DNA of 64,000 bases, taken from NCBI GenBank assembly GCA_945866125.1, contig CAMBFZ010000016.1, positions 35,358-99,357 on the forward strand, in the 5' to 3' direction. Position 1 is the stretch's first letter, and each line of letters opens with the position of its first letter. Shown here piece by piece: positions 1 to 7,840 of the stretch. The notes under the pieces were generated by a model. That model did not search any database, was not told where the DNA came from, and saw only the letters and a list, made by a program, of their open reading frames with translations. A program made the position numbers and the translations under genes. This stretch comes from Bordetella parapertussis (GTDB taxonomy: Bacteria; Pseudomonadota; Gammaproteobacteria; Burkholderiales; Burkholderiaceae_D).

Positions 1-234
1 CGCGCCATTGTTCATCAGCCGCGCATTATTCTGGCCGATGAACCGACGGCCAATCTGGATCGTGACAGTGGCCGTCTGGTGCTGGAAATGCTGCATGCGT
101 TTAATGCTGCCGGCACGACCTGCGTCATTTCGACACACGATGAACGACTGCTTGAGCGCGCCACTCGCGTCGTACAACTTGAACAGGGACGGCTCGCTGC
201 CGTTCGCGAAGCCGAGAGCGGGGTGGGACTATGA
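1..234 (+). CDS. ftsE: FtsE cell-division ABC ATPase, C-terminal part (5' truncated by window)
   Basis: The last 77 residues of an ABC-type ATPase. The Walker B segment (ILADEP), the following D-loop region (TANLD) and the H-loop (STHD) are all visible; Walker A and the signature motif lie outside the window. FtsE pairs with FtsX at the division septum and powers activation of peptidoglycan hydrolases. Identity rests on the immediately following ftsX: the ftsE stop and the ftsX ATG share ATGA, a 4-base overlap typical of the ftsEX operon. The open frame continues through base 1, so the gene is cut by the window edge and not broken. Confidence 0.93.
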   Translation, partial: RAIVHQPRIILADEPTANLDRDSGRLVLEMLHAFNAAGTTCVISTHDERLLERATRVVQLEQGRLAAVREAESGVGL

Positions 235-1163
235 GATGGTTTAGAGAACATCGTTTCGCGTTACGCGATGCGCTGGCACGCGTACTGAGGATGCCGGGCA
301 GCTTTGGTTTCAATGTGCTGGTGATTGCTCTGGCACTCATACTGCCGGTGGCTGGCCTGACAGTGTTGGAGAACGTGCGGCCGGTCTCGCGCGAGTTGGC
401 GGTAGAACCTGAGATTAGCGTATTTTTATCGACTGACGTGGGGCGCGAGCAGGCGCTCGCAATGGGGGCTGAATTGCGTATGGCGGCCCTTGCTGGCGGA
501 CTCAAGGCCAAGCTGGTATTTGTGAGCCGCGAGGAAGCGCTGGCCATGATGAAAGAGCGCGCCGGCTTGTCAGATGTGGTCGCCACACTGGGCGCCAACC
601 CACTGCCGGATGCTTATGTGCTTAAGCTCGCCAATGCCGACGACGCCAACGATGCCAGCAGCACCGAGCGGATCGAAAAGCTCGCCGCGATAATCGCACG
701 CGTGCCCGGGGTGGACGCGGTACAGCTGGATGCGGCGTGGGTCAAGCGGCTTGCGGCGCTGCTGCAACTGGCCGGCAACGTGCTGTGGATGCTGGCCGCG
801 ACGCTCTGCGGCGTGGTGGTGGCGGTCGTGTTTAATACCATTCGACTGCAAGTCGTCACACAACACGAGGAGGTGAATGTGTCGCGGCTTGTGGGTGCCA
901 CCGATGCGTTTGTGTCGCGCCCTTTTTATTACACCGGCGCTTTGCTGGGGCTCGGCGCCGGCGGGCTGGCTTTGCTGGGGGTATTGCTGGGTCTACACGT
1001 GCTCAATGGTCCGGTAAGCGATCTGGCTGGCTTGTATGGTTCGACCTTCCGTCTACTGCCGCTGGATACGGCGTCTATGGCGCTGCTGCTTGGTGCGAGT
1101 ACGACTCTGGGCTTGCTGGGAGCGATGCTGTCGGTGCGGTACGCTTTGGGGCGGGCTGAATAA
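231..1163 (+). CDS. ftsX: FtsX cell-division permease-like protein
   Basis: Inner-membrane partner of FtsE. The 310-residue protein has the FtsX topology: a cytoplasmic N-terminus, a first membrane span at about 25-46, a periplasmic loop at about 50-175, then three spans near 177-205, 228-258 and 272-300. FtsX transmits ATP hydrolysis by FtsE to periplasmic hydrolase activators during septation. Its ATG overlaps the ftsE stop by four bases, implying translational coupling. A rho-independent terminator follows about 45 bases after the stop, so the ftsEX transcript probably ends before rpoH. The classical ftsEX-rpoH gene order is retained. Confidence 0.95.
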   Translation: MRWFREHRFALRDALARVLRMPGSFGFNVLVIALALILPVAGLTVLENVRPVSRELAVEPEISVFLSTDVGREQALAMGAELRMAALAGGLKAKLVFVSREEALAMMKERAGLSDVVATLGANPLPDAYVLKLANADDANDASSTERIEKLAAIIARVPGVDAVQLDAAWVKRLAALLQLAGNVLWMLAATLCGVVVAVVFNTIRLQVVTQHEEVNVSRLVGATDAFVSRPFYYTGALLGLGAGGLALLGVLLGLHVLNGPVSDLAGLYGSTFRLLPLDTASMALLLGASTTLGLLGAMLSVRYALGRAE

Positions 1164-1208
1164 GCGCTTGCGAGGCCTGCGGTAAGACATTGAATGCCGT
1201 TGCAACTT

Positions 1209-1236
1209 TAGAGCCCTGCGGGGCTCTAATTTTTTG
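1209..1236 (+). terminator. Rho-independent terminator after ftsX
   Basis: A GAGCCC/GGGCTC stem with flanking TA/TA pairs closes a TGCG tetraloop and is followed by a run of six T. It separates the ftsEX transcript from rpoH. Confidence 0.85.
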
Positions 1237-1300
1237 ATGTTAAAATATTAATTATTTACAAGCAGTTGCCTTGCCGGCAATGCTTTGTCCATAGAGAGGC

Positions 1301-1327
1301 TTAGCACTCCTCTGCGGAGAGTGCTAA
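1301..1327. promoter_or_regulatory. CIRCE operator (HrcA-binding site) upstream of rpoH
   Basis: The sequence is TTAGCACTC, nine bases, then GAGTGCTAA, which is an exact match to the CIRCE consensus as I know it, including the 9-base spacer. CIRCE is bound by the heat-shock repressor HrcA. It lies 79 bases before the rpoH start. A possible core promoter overlaps it (TTAGCA at 1301-1306 and TAATAT at 1325-1330, 18 apart), so HrcA binding would block polymerase directly. The promoter call is tentative; the operator match is direct. Confidence 0.9.
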
Positions 1328-1405
1328 TATTATGTTTGTGGGTTTTAGCAACTTATTTCGAGCCAAAGCCCGGCTTTATTTGCTAGATTTATTTTAGGAG
1401 AAACA

Positions 1406-2305
1406 ATGACTGCAATGCCCGCATCGTCTGCCTTGGTGCCGACCGGTGAACAGGCGCTGGCGCTCGGTTTTTCTGGCAGCCTGGGTAATCTGGATGCCTA
1501 CATTTCGGCTGTAAACCGCCTGCCGATGTTGACGCAAGAAGAAGAAATATCGCTGGCGCGCAAACTGCGTGATGGCAATGATTTGGCTGCTGCGCAGGCG
1601 ATGGTGTTGTCGCACTTGCGCTTGGTGGTGTCGATTGCACGTGGCTATCTGGGCTACGGGCTGCCGCATGCTGATCTGATTCAAGAAGGCAATATCGGCT
1701 TGATGAAAGCGGTAAAGCGTTTTGATCCTGAGCAGGGGGTACGACTTGTGTCGTATGCGATGCACTGGATCAAGGCTGAGATGCATGAGTATATTTTGCG
1801 TAACTGGCGCATGGTCAAGCTGGCCACGACTAAAGCGCAGCGCAAGTTATTTTTTAATCTGCGTAGCCATAAAGTCGGATTGGATTCGATGACGCCGGGT
1901 CAGGTTGATGCATTGGCCGAATCACTCAACGTCAAGCGCGAAGAAGTCATTGAGATGGAAATGCGTTTATCGGGACGCGACATTGCGCTGGAGTCGTCAA
2001 CGGACGATGAAGACGACCGGTTTTCTCCCATTGCCTATTTGTCGTCCGATCAGATGGAGCCGGCCAAGGTGCTGGAGGCGCGGCAGTTTGACCGCCTGCA
2101 ATCGGAAGGCCTGGAAACAGCACTCGCGCAGCTTGATGTGCGCTCACGCCGTATTGTTGAGTCACGCTGGCTGGCCAATGATGATGGCTCTGGCGCAACG
2201 CTGCATGAATTGGCGGCTGAATTCGGCGTGTCGGCTGAGCGAATTCGTCAAATCGAAGTGGTGGCACTGAAAAAAATGAAAGCGGCACTAGCCGAATACG
2301 CCTGA
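1406..2305 (+). CDS. rpoH: Heat-shock sigma factor RpoH (sigma-32)
   Basis: Alternative sigma factor directing RNA polymerase to heat-shock promoters. It has 299 residues, slightly longer than the E. coli protein. Region 2 runs from about 70 to 141 (LRLVVSIARGY, LIQEGNIGLMKAVKRFDP), followed by the RpoH-specific box QRKLFFNLR near 145-153 that separates this family from RpoD. Region 4.2 helix-turn-helix is near 266-295. The start has a good AGGAG Shine-Dalgarno six bases before the ATG. The CIRCE site upstream predicts HrcA repression, so class I and class sigma-32 heat-shock control would be linked. A strong terminator follows. Confidence 0.97.
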   Translation: MTAMPASSALVPTGEQALALGFSGSLGNLDAYISAVNRLPMLTQEEEISLARKLRDGNDLAAAQAMVLSHLRLVVSIARGYLGYGLPHADLIQEGNIGLMKAVKRFDPEQGVRLVSYAMHWIKAEMHEYILRNWRMVKLATTKAQRKLFFNLRSHKVGLDSMTPGQVDALAESLNVKREEVIEMEMRLSGRDIALESSTDDEDDRFSPIAYLSSDQMEPAKVLEARQFDRLQSEGLETALAQLDVRSRRIVESRWLANDDGSGATLHELAAEFGVSAERIRQIEVVALKKMKAALAEYA

Positions 2306-2325
2306 GCCGTACGCGCAGGTAAATG

Positions 2326-2358
2326 AAAAATGCGTCTCTGCGGAGACGCATTTTTTTT
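2326..2358. terminator. Terminator after rpoH, probably bidirectional
   Basis: An eight-base stem TGCGTCTC/GAGACGCA around a short TGCG loop, flanked by five A on the left and eight T on the right. It ends rpoH. Because of the A tract it could also end the minus-strand assembly-factor operon whose last gene stops at 2444. Confidence 0.9.
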
Positions 2359-2443
2359 GCCAGACCTGATGCAGTGAGCGCCTTATCCTGTTTTATCCGA
2401 ACGGCGCCATAGGCTGTTTTTTTCGATGCGATGGCTTACAACT

Positions 2444-3040
2444 TCAGCCGCCGGCCAGCAAGGCCCTGACATCCCGCAACACCGGCTCGGCACCCTGCCC
2501 ATGCCGCACGAATAGGCGCAAGCGCCCTTGCGGATCAAAGACATAACTTCCGGCGGTGTGATCGATGCTGTAGGTTTTGCCGTCTTTGGAAGGGACCTTC
2601 TCAACAAACAGCTTGAATTCTTTGATGACTTTGTCGGTAGCGGCGCGGTCACCAACGAGCCCTAAAAATCCCGGATGAAATGCCGGCACATAACTGGCCA
2701 GCAGTGCTGGCGTATCCCGCTCGGGATCGACGGTGATGAATAATACCTGCAGCCGATCGGCGTCGACCCCCAGTTGCTTCATTACCCCGGCCATTTCGGT
2801 GAGCGTCGTCGGGCAGACATCGGGACATTGGGTGAAACCAAAAAAGACCAGTACGACTTTGCCTTTGAAGTCGGCCAGGGTGCGCGGCGTGCCGGTGTGG
2901 TCGGTGAGACTGAAGCCTTTGCCGTAGTCAAGCCCAGTGATATCGGTATTGGCAAATGCGACCTTGGAAGCCGAGGCTCCTTTGTCGCCGCAGGCCACAA
3001 GTGCCAGCGACAACGCCAACAGAGCGAGCAGGGTACGCAT
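2444..3040 (-). CDS. SCO1/SenC copper chaperone for cytochrome oxidase CuA
   Basis: Thioredoxin-fold lipoprotein that delivers copper to the CuA centre of cytochrome c oxidase. A lipobox ends at Cys17 (SLALVAC), so it should be anchored in the membrane facing the periplasm. The copper ligands are visible as CPDVC (Cys72, Cys76) and His161 in the IDHTAG context. At 198 residues it is normal for the family. Its ATG overlaps the upstream heme O synthase stop by one base (TGATG), so it is the last gene of the SURF1 - SCO-like - ctaA - ctaB - SCO1 operon. Confidence 0.93.
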   Translation of the reverse strand: MRTLLALLALSLALVACGDKGASASKVAFANTDITGLDYGKGFSLTDHTGTPRTLADFKGKVVLVFFGFTQCPDVCPTTLTEMAGVMKQLGVDADRLQVLFITVDPERDTPALLASYVPAFHPGFLGLVGDRAATDKVIKEFKLFVEKVPSKDGKTYSIDHTAGSYVFDPQGRLRLFVRHGQGAEPVLRDVRALLAGG

Positions 3041-3924
3041 CAGAGCGGCAGGTAGTGATCAACCAGCAGCGCAGCGAACAGCAGCGAGAGGTAGATGATG
3101 GAGTAGGTAAATGCCTTGCGTGCAATCAGGTCGGTGTAGTGCTGATAAATGCGCCACGCGTACCAGAGAAAAATGAGCCCCAGCACGGACGCACTGACCA
3201 GATAGATCAGGCCGCTCATGCGCACAATAAAGGGCAACATGGAGGTGGCAACGAGAACGATGGTGTAGAGCCAGATATGAAATTGGGTAAATTTCAGGCC
3301 ATGCGTGATGGGCAGCATGGGCAAACCGGATTTTGCATAATCATCCCGACGGTAGAGTGCCAGTGCCCAAAAATGTGGCGGGGTCCAGACGAAAATGATC
3401 AGCACCAGTATCCACGCCTGCATCGGTACATCATTGGCAATGGCCGCCCAGCCCAGCGCTGGTGGCATCGCACCCGACAAGCCGCCGATGACGATATTTT
3501 GCGGGGTCGCCGGCTTGAGGATGATGGTGTAAATCACCGCGTAACCAACGAAGGTAGCAAAGGTCAGCCACATGGTGAGCGGATTGACTAGGTTATAGAG
3601 CACCCACATGCCCATGCCGCCAATGACGCCTGAAAAGAGCAAGGTTTGGTGCACGGTAATTTCACCCATAGCCATGGGCCGCCGCGCAGTGCGGGCCATG
3701 CGCGAATCGATCTCGGCCTCAACAAGGCAATTGACCGCAAAGGCCGCGCCGGCCAGCAGCCAGATGCCGACGGTGGCTGCGATCAGCAGACGCCAATCCG
3801 GTAGCGTAGGCGTCGCCAAGAACATGCCGATAACGGCGCAAAACACGGCCAGCTGCGTGACGCGCGGCTTGGTCAGAGCCCAATACTGAGCGATGCGGCT
3901 GGAAGGGGCGATGAGGGTGGTCAT
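3040..3924 (-). CDS. ctaB: Protoheme IX farnesyltransferase (heme O synthase)
   Basis: UbiA-family membrane prenyltransferase that adds a farnesyl group to heme b to make heme o, the precursor of the heme a used by the aa3-type oxidase encoded nearby. The 294-residue protein is highly hydrophobic. The first Asp-containing motif is seen as NCLVEAEIDSRM and the second near YRRDDYAKSGLPM. It sits ten bases downstream of heme A synthase and overlaps the SCO1 gene by one base, so the two steps of heme a synthesis and copper delivery are co-expressed. The symbol cyoE is also used for this family. Confidence 0.95.
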   Translation of the reverse strand: MTTLIAPSSRIAQYWALTKPRVTQLAVFCAVIGMFLATPTLPDWRLLIAATVGIWLLAGAAFAVNCLVEAEIDSRMARTARRPMAMGEITVHQTLLFSGVIGGMGMWVLYNLVNPLTMWLTFATFVGYAVIYTIILKPATPQNIVIGGLSGAMPPALGWAAIANDVPMQAWILVLIIFVWTPPHFWALALYRRDDYAKSGLPMLPITHGLKFTQFHIWLYTIVLVATSMLPFIVRMSGLIYLVSASVLGLIFLWYAWRIYQHYTDLIARKAFTYSIIYLSLLFAALLVDHYLPL

Positions 3925-3934
3925 GGGACAGAAT

Positions 3935-5053
3935 TCATGCGGGCGAGAAGTTCGTCCGTACTTCGACAGGCGTGCTCGCCTCGGTTTGCGAGAGACGGTA
4001 GTTTACCACGACGAGAAGCAGCACCAAGAGGGCCGCGCCCGCATTATGCGCCACCGCCAGCGCCAGCGGCCAGTCAAAAAATACCGTGGCCGCACCTGTG
4101 GCTAATTGCAAAACAATCATGAGACCGAGCGCCTGCGCAAGACGCGCGAGTCCGGCCATGCGACGGCATCGATACGCCAACCAGCCCAGCATCGCCAGAA
4201 CGATCGCAGCAAAACAGCGATGCACCCAGTGAATGGCAACCAGCGCCGAAAATGGTAAGTAGTCGCCAGAGGCGGTCATGCCCAAATTGCGCCACAAAGT
4301 AAAGCCCTGCGCGAAGTCCATCTCGGGCATCCACGCAGCCTGACACAAAGGAAATGCGTTGCCGCAGGCGAGTGCGGCGTAGTTGGTGCTAACCCAACCA
4401 CCCAAGGCGATTTGCATCAGTAAAACGACCAGCGCGATGGCGGCGGTCACGCGTAATGCTGCCGCTGCAGGCGCCGCCGGCGCGTGCGTAGTCTGGCGCA
4501 TCGCATGCCAAGAGAGCAAGGCTAAAAGACTCATGCCCAATAACAAATGGATGCTGACGATCACCGGCTGCAGTTTCAAGGTAACGGTCCACGCACCGAA
4601 TGCACCTTGTACACAAACAAATACCAATAGCAAGGCGGGCACGGTGGGCGCATAGCGTGGCGCCCCGGTGCGTCGCCATTGTCGCCACGCGCCAACGAGC
4701 ATCGCAATAATCAGTACACCAACACCCATAGCAAGATAACGATGAATCATTTCGATCCACGCTTTAAAGACGGTGACGGGGCCCGTTGGCATCGCGGCCT
4801 GCGCCGCACTAATATCAGCATGCGCCAAAAATGGATTGGCCTCACCGTAGCAGCCGGGCCAGTCGGGACAACCCAGACCGGAATCGGTCAAGCGGGTAAA
4901 CGCACCAAAAATAATGAGATCAAAGGTAAAAAAAACCGTGACCCACGCAAGCTTTTTGAATTTATCCGTACCACGCGAAAGATAGACGATCGTTGCAGGA
5001 ATGAGGGCCACCAGCAGGCCCTTTAAGGCAAGCGTGATCAACATCGTGCTCAT
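3935..5053 (-). CDS. ctaA: Heme A synthase (COX15/CtaA)
   Basis: Eight-span inner-membrane enzyme that oxidises the C8 methyl of heme o to the formyl group of heme a. The 372-residue protein begins with a hydrophobic span and carries His residues at the ends of spans in the contexts EMIHRY, SIHLLLG, AIHWVHRC and VAHNAG, which fit the family's two heme sites. The EXXH-type segment IEMIHR is present. The start overlaps the stop of the upstream SCO-like gene by four bases (ATGA), and heme O synthase follows ten bases later. Confidence 0.94.
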   Translation of the reverse strand: MSTMLITLALKGLLVALIPATIVYLSRGTDKFKKLAWVTVFFTFDLIIFGAFTRLTDSGLGCPDWPGCYGEANPFLAHADISAAQAAMPTGPVTVFKAWIEMIHRYLAMGVGVLIIAMLVGAWRQWRRTGAPRYAPTVPALLLVFVCVQGAFGAWTVTLKLQPVIVSIHLLLGMSLLALLSWHAMRQTTHAPAAPAAAALRVTAAIALVVLLMQIALGGWVSTNYAALACGNAFPLCQAAWMPEMDFAQGFTLWRNLGMTASGDYLPFSALVAIHWVHRCFAAIVLAMLGWLAYRCRRMAGLARLAQALGLMIVLQLATGAATVFFDWPLALAVAHNAGAALLVLLLVVVNYRLSQTEASTPVEVRTNFSPA

Positions 5054-5670
5054 CCTATGCGCGAGGCTTTCATGAGCTTGTTGATGTCTTTCTTGATTTT
5101 GTTGTAATCAGGATCTTTGGGAAAGCGCATCATCAAATTACCGAGCGGGTCGATCATGTAGAGATGATCGGCGGGAGTGGTGCCTTCTGTGACCGGCAGC
5201 CAGGCTGCGAGTTTTTTGGGGTCGACTCTGAGCATGTTGGTGCCATCGTACTGGCGCATGCGTGTCGTTTCCAACGGGGCTTTATCGGTGATGAGCCAGA
5301 CACGTTCGATGCGCTCCATTTCCTTGCCCTGCGTCAGACGCAACTGCCGCATGTAATAGAGTTTGTCGGTGCAGGCTTTCTGGCAGTCGGCGGTGTCGAC
5401 TTGCAGCAAAATCCATTTGCCTTTGAATTGTTCCAAGACGGCGCTGCTGCCCTCGAGCGTCGTGAGGCCGAGTTCCGGAATCGGGTAGGCACGCGGATCG
5501 ATCAACGCGCCATAATTCGTGCGGCCTTCGGGCTTGATGACGTAATAGCTCAGATACGAAAAAATCATCGGCGCGGCACAAAGCGCGATAACGAGAATCA
5601 GCGGCCAGCGGCCCCGGCCTCGGCTTGCTGGCTGGTTGCTAGCGGGTGTTGTTGCTTGATCGGCTTGCAC
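5050..5670 (-). CDS. Membrane-anchored SCO-like thioredoxin-fold protein
   Basis: I read this 206-residue protein as a second, diverged SCO-type copper or disulfide protein, not a plain hypothetical. One membrane span lies at about 22-42 and the remainder should be periplasmic. A Cys-x3-Cys pair (Cys96, Cys100 in DCQKAC) sits after a beta strand (KWILLQVDTA), and His169 occurs in DHLYMIDP, matching the positions of the SCO metal ligands. Such genes are often labelled only as oxidase-associated transmembrane protein in betaproteobacteria. It overlaps SURF1 by 32 bases and heme A synthase by four, so a role in oxidase assembly is a fair inference. Confidence 0.75.
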   Translation of the reverse strand: MQADQATTPASNQPASRGRGRWPLILVIALCAAPMIFSYLSYYVIKPEGRTNYGALIDPRAYPIPELGLTTLEGSSAVLEQFKGKWILLQVDTADCQKACTDKLYYMRQLRLTQGKEMERIERVWLITDKAPLETTRMRQYDGTNMLRVDPKKLAAWLPVTEGTTPADHLYMIDPLGNLMMRFPKDPDYNKIKKDINKLMKASRIG

Positions 5671-6370
5671 GTCGAAATCCTGTCACCAAAAAAAATAAGA
5701 AGGCCGTTGCCGCTAATGCATACCACTGAAACGCGTAGCCACGATGTTTGTCGACACCGGCCGAGGGACGCGGCCAGTCGCGCGCCAAGGTGTCGCCGGC
5801 ATCGTTGGTCTGCTCGATTATAAAAGTTTGTAGCGGTAGTTTGCTCGCGCTTGAAAAGGCGGCGATATCAAGATTTTGCAAAATAGCACCTGGCTGCAAG
5901 GGCGCATCCTGCCCAAGCTGCATCACCCGCCCGGCTGAATGCCGCACCGTGCCGTCGAGTTGAATCACACCATCGGGCACGACGATATCAGGCAAGCGCG
6001 ACCGCTCAAGCGGATCACGCGGCAACCAGCCCCGCGCCACGAGCACGACGTGCTCGCTATCCTGCAGGCGCAATGGCATGAGCAGCACAAACCCGGCCTT
6101 ACCCTGATAAGGACGATTGTCGAGATAGACGGGCCAGTCGGCCACAAAGCGACCCGCTACACGTACACGGCGAAATTCGGGCAAAGAGCCAATGTGCGGC
6201 AATCCATTGAGAATGAGTGCAGGCTCGGCGCTGCGCTCCGTGATGGCTTGCTCAATGGCGAGCTTGTCGGCAGCGCGGCGGGTTTGCCAGTTTCCCAAAG
6301 AGACACCGACTGCGATGACGAGCACGGCAGCCAGAAAGGGGATCCAACGGAAATGGAAACGCAATCGCAT
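5639..6370 (-). CDS. SURF1-family cytochrome oxidase assembly protein
   Basis: SURF1/Shy1 proteins assist heme a insertion and early assembly of cytochrome oxidase. The protein has the two-span layout: span one near residues 10-27 followed by the GNWQTRRA signature, a central extracytoplasmic domain with YLDNRPYQGKAGF, and a C-terminal span near 210-230 (YALAATAFLFFLVTGF). I start at the ATG giving MRLRFHFRW, 243 residues. An in-frame TTG 39 bases earlier would add a tail with no hydrophobic or conserved content. It leads the minus-strand assembly operon and is divergent from the DUF2909 gene. Confidence 0.9.
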   Translation of the reverse strand: MRLRFHFRWIPFLAAVLVIAVGVSLGNWQTRRAADKLAIEQAITERSAEPALILNGLPHIGSLPEFRRVRVAGRFVADWPVYLDNRPYQGKAGFVLLMPLRLQDSEHVVLVARGWLPRDPLERSRLPDIVVPDGVIQLDGTVRHSAGRVMQLGQDAPLQPGAILQNLDIAAFSSASKLPLQTFIIEQTNDAGDTLARDWPRPSAGVDKHRGYAFQWYALAATAFLFFLVTGFRRASRSSNNTR

Positions 6371-6441
6371 TACAATGAGGCCTTGTTTATGAATCGGATC
6401 TGGTTGCAATACGACGCAACGAAACAGACTCGTTAACCACC

Positions 6442-6648
6442 ATGATAAAAATCCTCGTTGCTGTTGCGTTCTTACTGATCATTGGCAGCCTTGCATCTGC
6501 CTTAGTGTTCCTGATGCGGGACAAAGGCAAAAGCAATCGGACCGTGCACGCGCTGGCCTTGCGCGTAGGGTTTTCTATTTTGCTCTTTATTTTTTTGTTG
6601 GTGGCCCATCAACTAGGCTGGATACAACCAACTGGCATCATCTATTAA
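6442..6648 (+). CDS. Small twin-transmembrane protein (DUF2909 type)
   Basis: A 68-residue protein with two membrane helices, about 4-25 (ILVAVAFLLIIGSLASALV) and 44-62 (ILLFIFLLVAHQLGWI), joined by a short basic loop (RDKGKSNRT). This matches the DUF2909 twin-transmembrane family that accompanies cytochrome oxidase genes in betaproteobacteria. No enzymatic role is known to me. It is the only plus-strand gene inside the oxidase block, divergent from SURF1 and convergent with subunit III, and it ends at a strong bidirectional terminator. Confidence 0.85.
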   Translation: MIKILVAVAFLLIIGSLASALVFLMRDKGKSNRTVHALALRVGFSILLFIFLLVAHQLGWIQPTGIIY

Positions 6649-6671
6649 ATTGCTGATTTGTGCTGATCAGT

Positions 6672-6703
6672 AAAAAAGCCGCACCAAAGTGCGGCTTTTT
6701 TTT
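6672..6703. terminator. Bidirectional terminator between DUF2909 gene and ctaE
   Basis: A GCCGCAC/GTGCGGC stem with a CAAA loop, flanked by six A on the left and eight T on the right, so it works in both directions for two convergent genes. Confidence 0.92.
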
Positions 6704-6716
6704 CGGCGAAAACTGA

Positions 6717-7577
6717 TTACAACCAATACACCACAACATAAAGGCCAAGCCAGACAACGTCAACAAAGTGCCAGTACCAGGCCGCGCCTTCAAAAGCAAA
6801 ATGCTGCTCTGGGGTGAAATGCCCTTTGAGTACGCGGTAGAGCACTACCGACAGCATGATCGCTCCCATGGTCACGTGGAAACCGTGGAAACCTGTGAGC
6901 ATGAAGAAGGTTGAGCCGTAGATGCCTGAGGTCAGCTTCAGGTTCAGTTCGGAATAGGCGTGCATGTATTCATACGCCTGAAAGCCCATGAAGATTGCGC
7001 CCAGCAAGATGGTCGCAAACAACCAGATTGCGGTTTTGCTGCGATTGCCTTCGCGCAGTGCATGATGCGAAATCGTTAGGGTCACACCCGATGTCAGCAG
7101 CAGGGCGGTGTTAATGGTCGGAACCGGAAATGGCCCCATCGTTTGGAAGGCTTCCACAACACCAGCCGGACCACCGGTGCCCCAGTTCGCAGCAAAATCA
7201 GGCCACAAGACTTTGTGGTCAAGATCGGCCAGCCACGGCATCGAGATACTGCGTGCGTAAAAGAGCGCACCGAAAAAAGCAGCGAAAAACATGACTTCGG
7301 AGAAGATGAACCAGCTCATGCTCCAACGATACGAGGTATCGATCCGGGCGTTGTAGAGGCCACCTTCGGATTCGGCGATCGCGTCGCCAAACCAGTAGTA
7401 CAGCACGGCGATCAAGGAAAGGATACCGACCAGATTAACTGGCTTACCCCAGCTCACGCCATTAACCCAAGCCGATGCACCGGCCATCGTCACCAGCAGG
7501 GACAACCCCGCCAGCACCGGCCACTTGGAGGGGTTTGGTACGAAATAATATGGCGCATTGCCGTGTTGAGTGCTCAT
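6717..7577 (-). CDS. ctaE: Cytochrome c oxidase subunit III
   Basis: Seven-span subunit III of the heme-copper oxidase, 286 residues. The family signature is clear in the C-terminal half: GFHGFHVTMGAIML followed by FAFEGAAWYWHFVDVVWLGLYV at the very end. Glu residues in spans (FSEVMFFAAFFGALFYAR) fit the proton-uptake and lipid-binding roles known for this subunit. It is the last gene of the ctaC - ctaD - small peptide - COX11 - DUF2970 - ctaE operon. A start at MSTQHGNAPYYF is usual for the family. Confidence 0.97.
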   Translation of the reverse strand: MSTQHGNAPYYFVPNPSKWPVLAGLSLLVTMAGASAWVNGVSWGKPVNLVGILSLIAVLYYWFGDAIAESEGGLYNARIDTSYRWSMSWFIFSEVMFFAAFFGALFYARSISMPWLADLDHKVLWPDFAANWGTGGPAGVVEAFQTMGPFPVPTINTALLLTSGVTLTISHHALREGNRSKTAIWLFATILLGAIFMGFQAYEYMHAYSELNLKLTSGIYGSTFFMLTGFHGFHVTMGAIMLSVVLYRVLKGHFTPEQHFAFEGAAWYWHFVDVVWLGLYVVVYWL

Positions 7578-7618
7578 CTACATCCCCTGATTACAATGTT
7601 CAAAAATGATGCTGCTTT

Positions 7619-7834
7619 TTATGGTGCCAAAACAAATTTCACAATCGACAGCAAGGTCACAACAAAAATTACGGCAGCCAGGACGCCAGCTATAGCAACA
7701 TGCAACGGATTGAGTTGCGCCGTATCTTCTTCGTAATCGCTTTTTTTACGCACACCAAAAAACGACCACAGTACCGCCTTAACTGTCGCCACAAACGAAA
7801 GGCGACGCTTGCTTGCTTGTTTCAGATCATCCAT
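7619..7834 (-). CDS. DUF2970 small membrane protein
   Basis: A 71-residue protein with one C-terminal membrane helix (about residues 46-67, LHVAIAGVLAAVIFVVTLLSIV) and a conserved N-terminal half containing VKAVLWSFFGVRK. DUF2970 proteins typically sit between COX11 and subunit III in betaproteobacterial oxidase operons, as here, with only six bases separating it from COX11. The function is unknown; position suggests a minor role in oxidase assembly or stability. Confidence 0.85.
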   Translation of the reverse strand: MDDLKQASKRRLSFVATVKAVLWSFFGVRKKSDYEEDTAQLNPLHVAIAGVLAAVIFVVTLLSIVKFVLAP

Positions 7835-7840
7835 CGCGCG

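Noticed and set aside
1301..1327. Reading the inverted repeat before rpoH as a terminator
   Set aside because: It has no T tract and matches CIRCE exactly; a true terminator for ftsX lies at 1209-1236.
2956..3591. 211-residue plus-strand frame opposite heme O synthase
   Set aside because: Antisense to a clear membrane enzyme; composition is that of a shadow frame and it has no recognisable domain.
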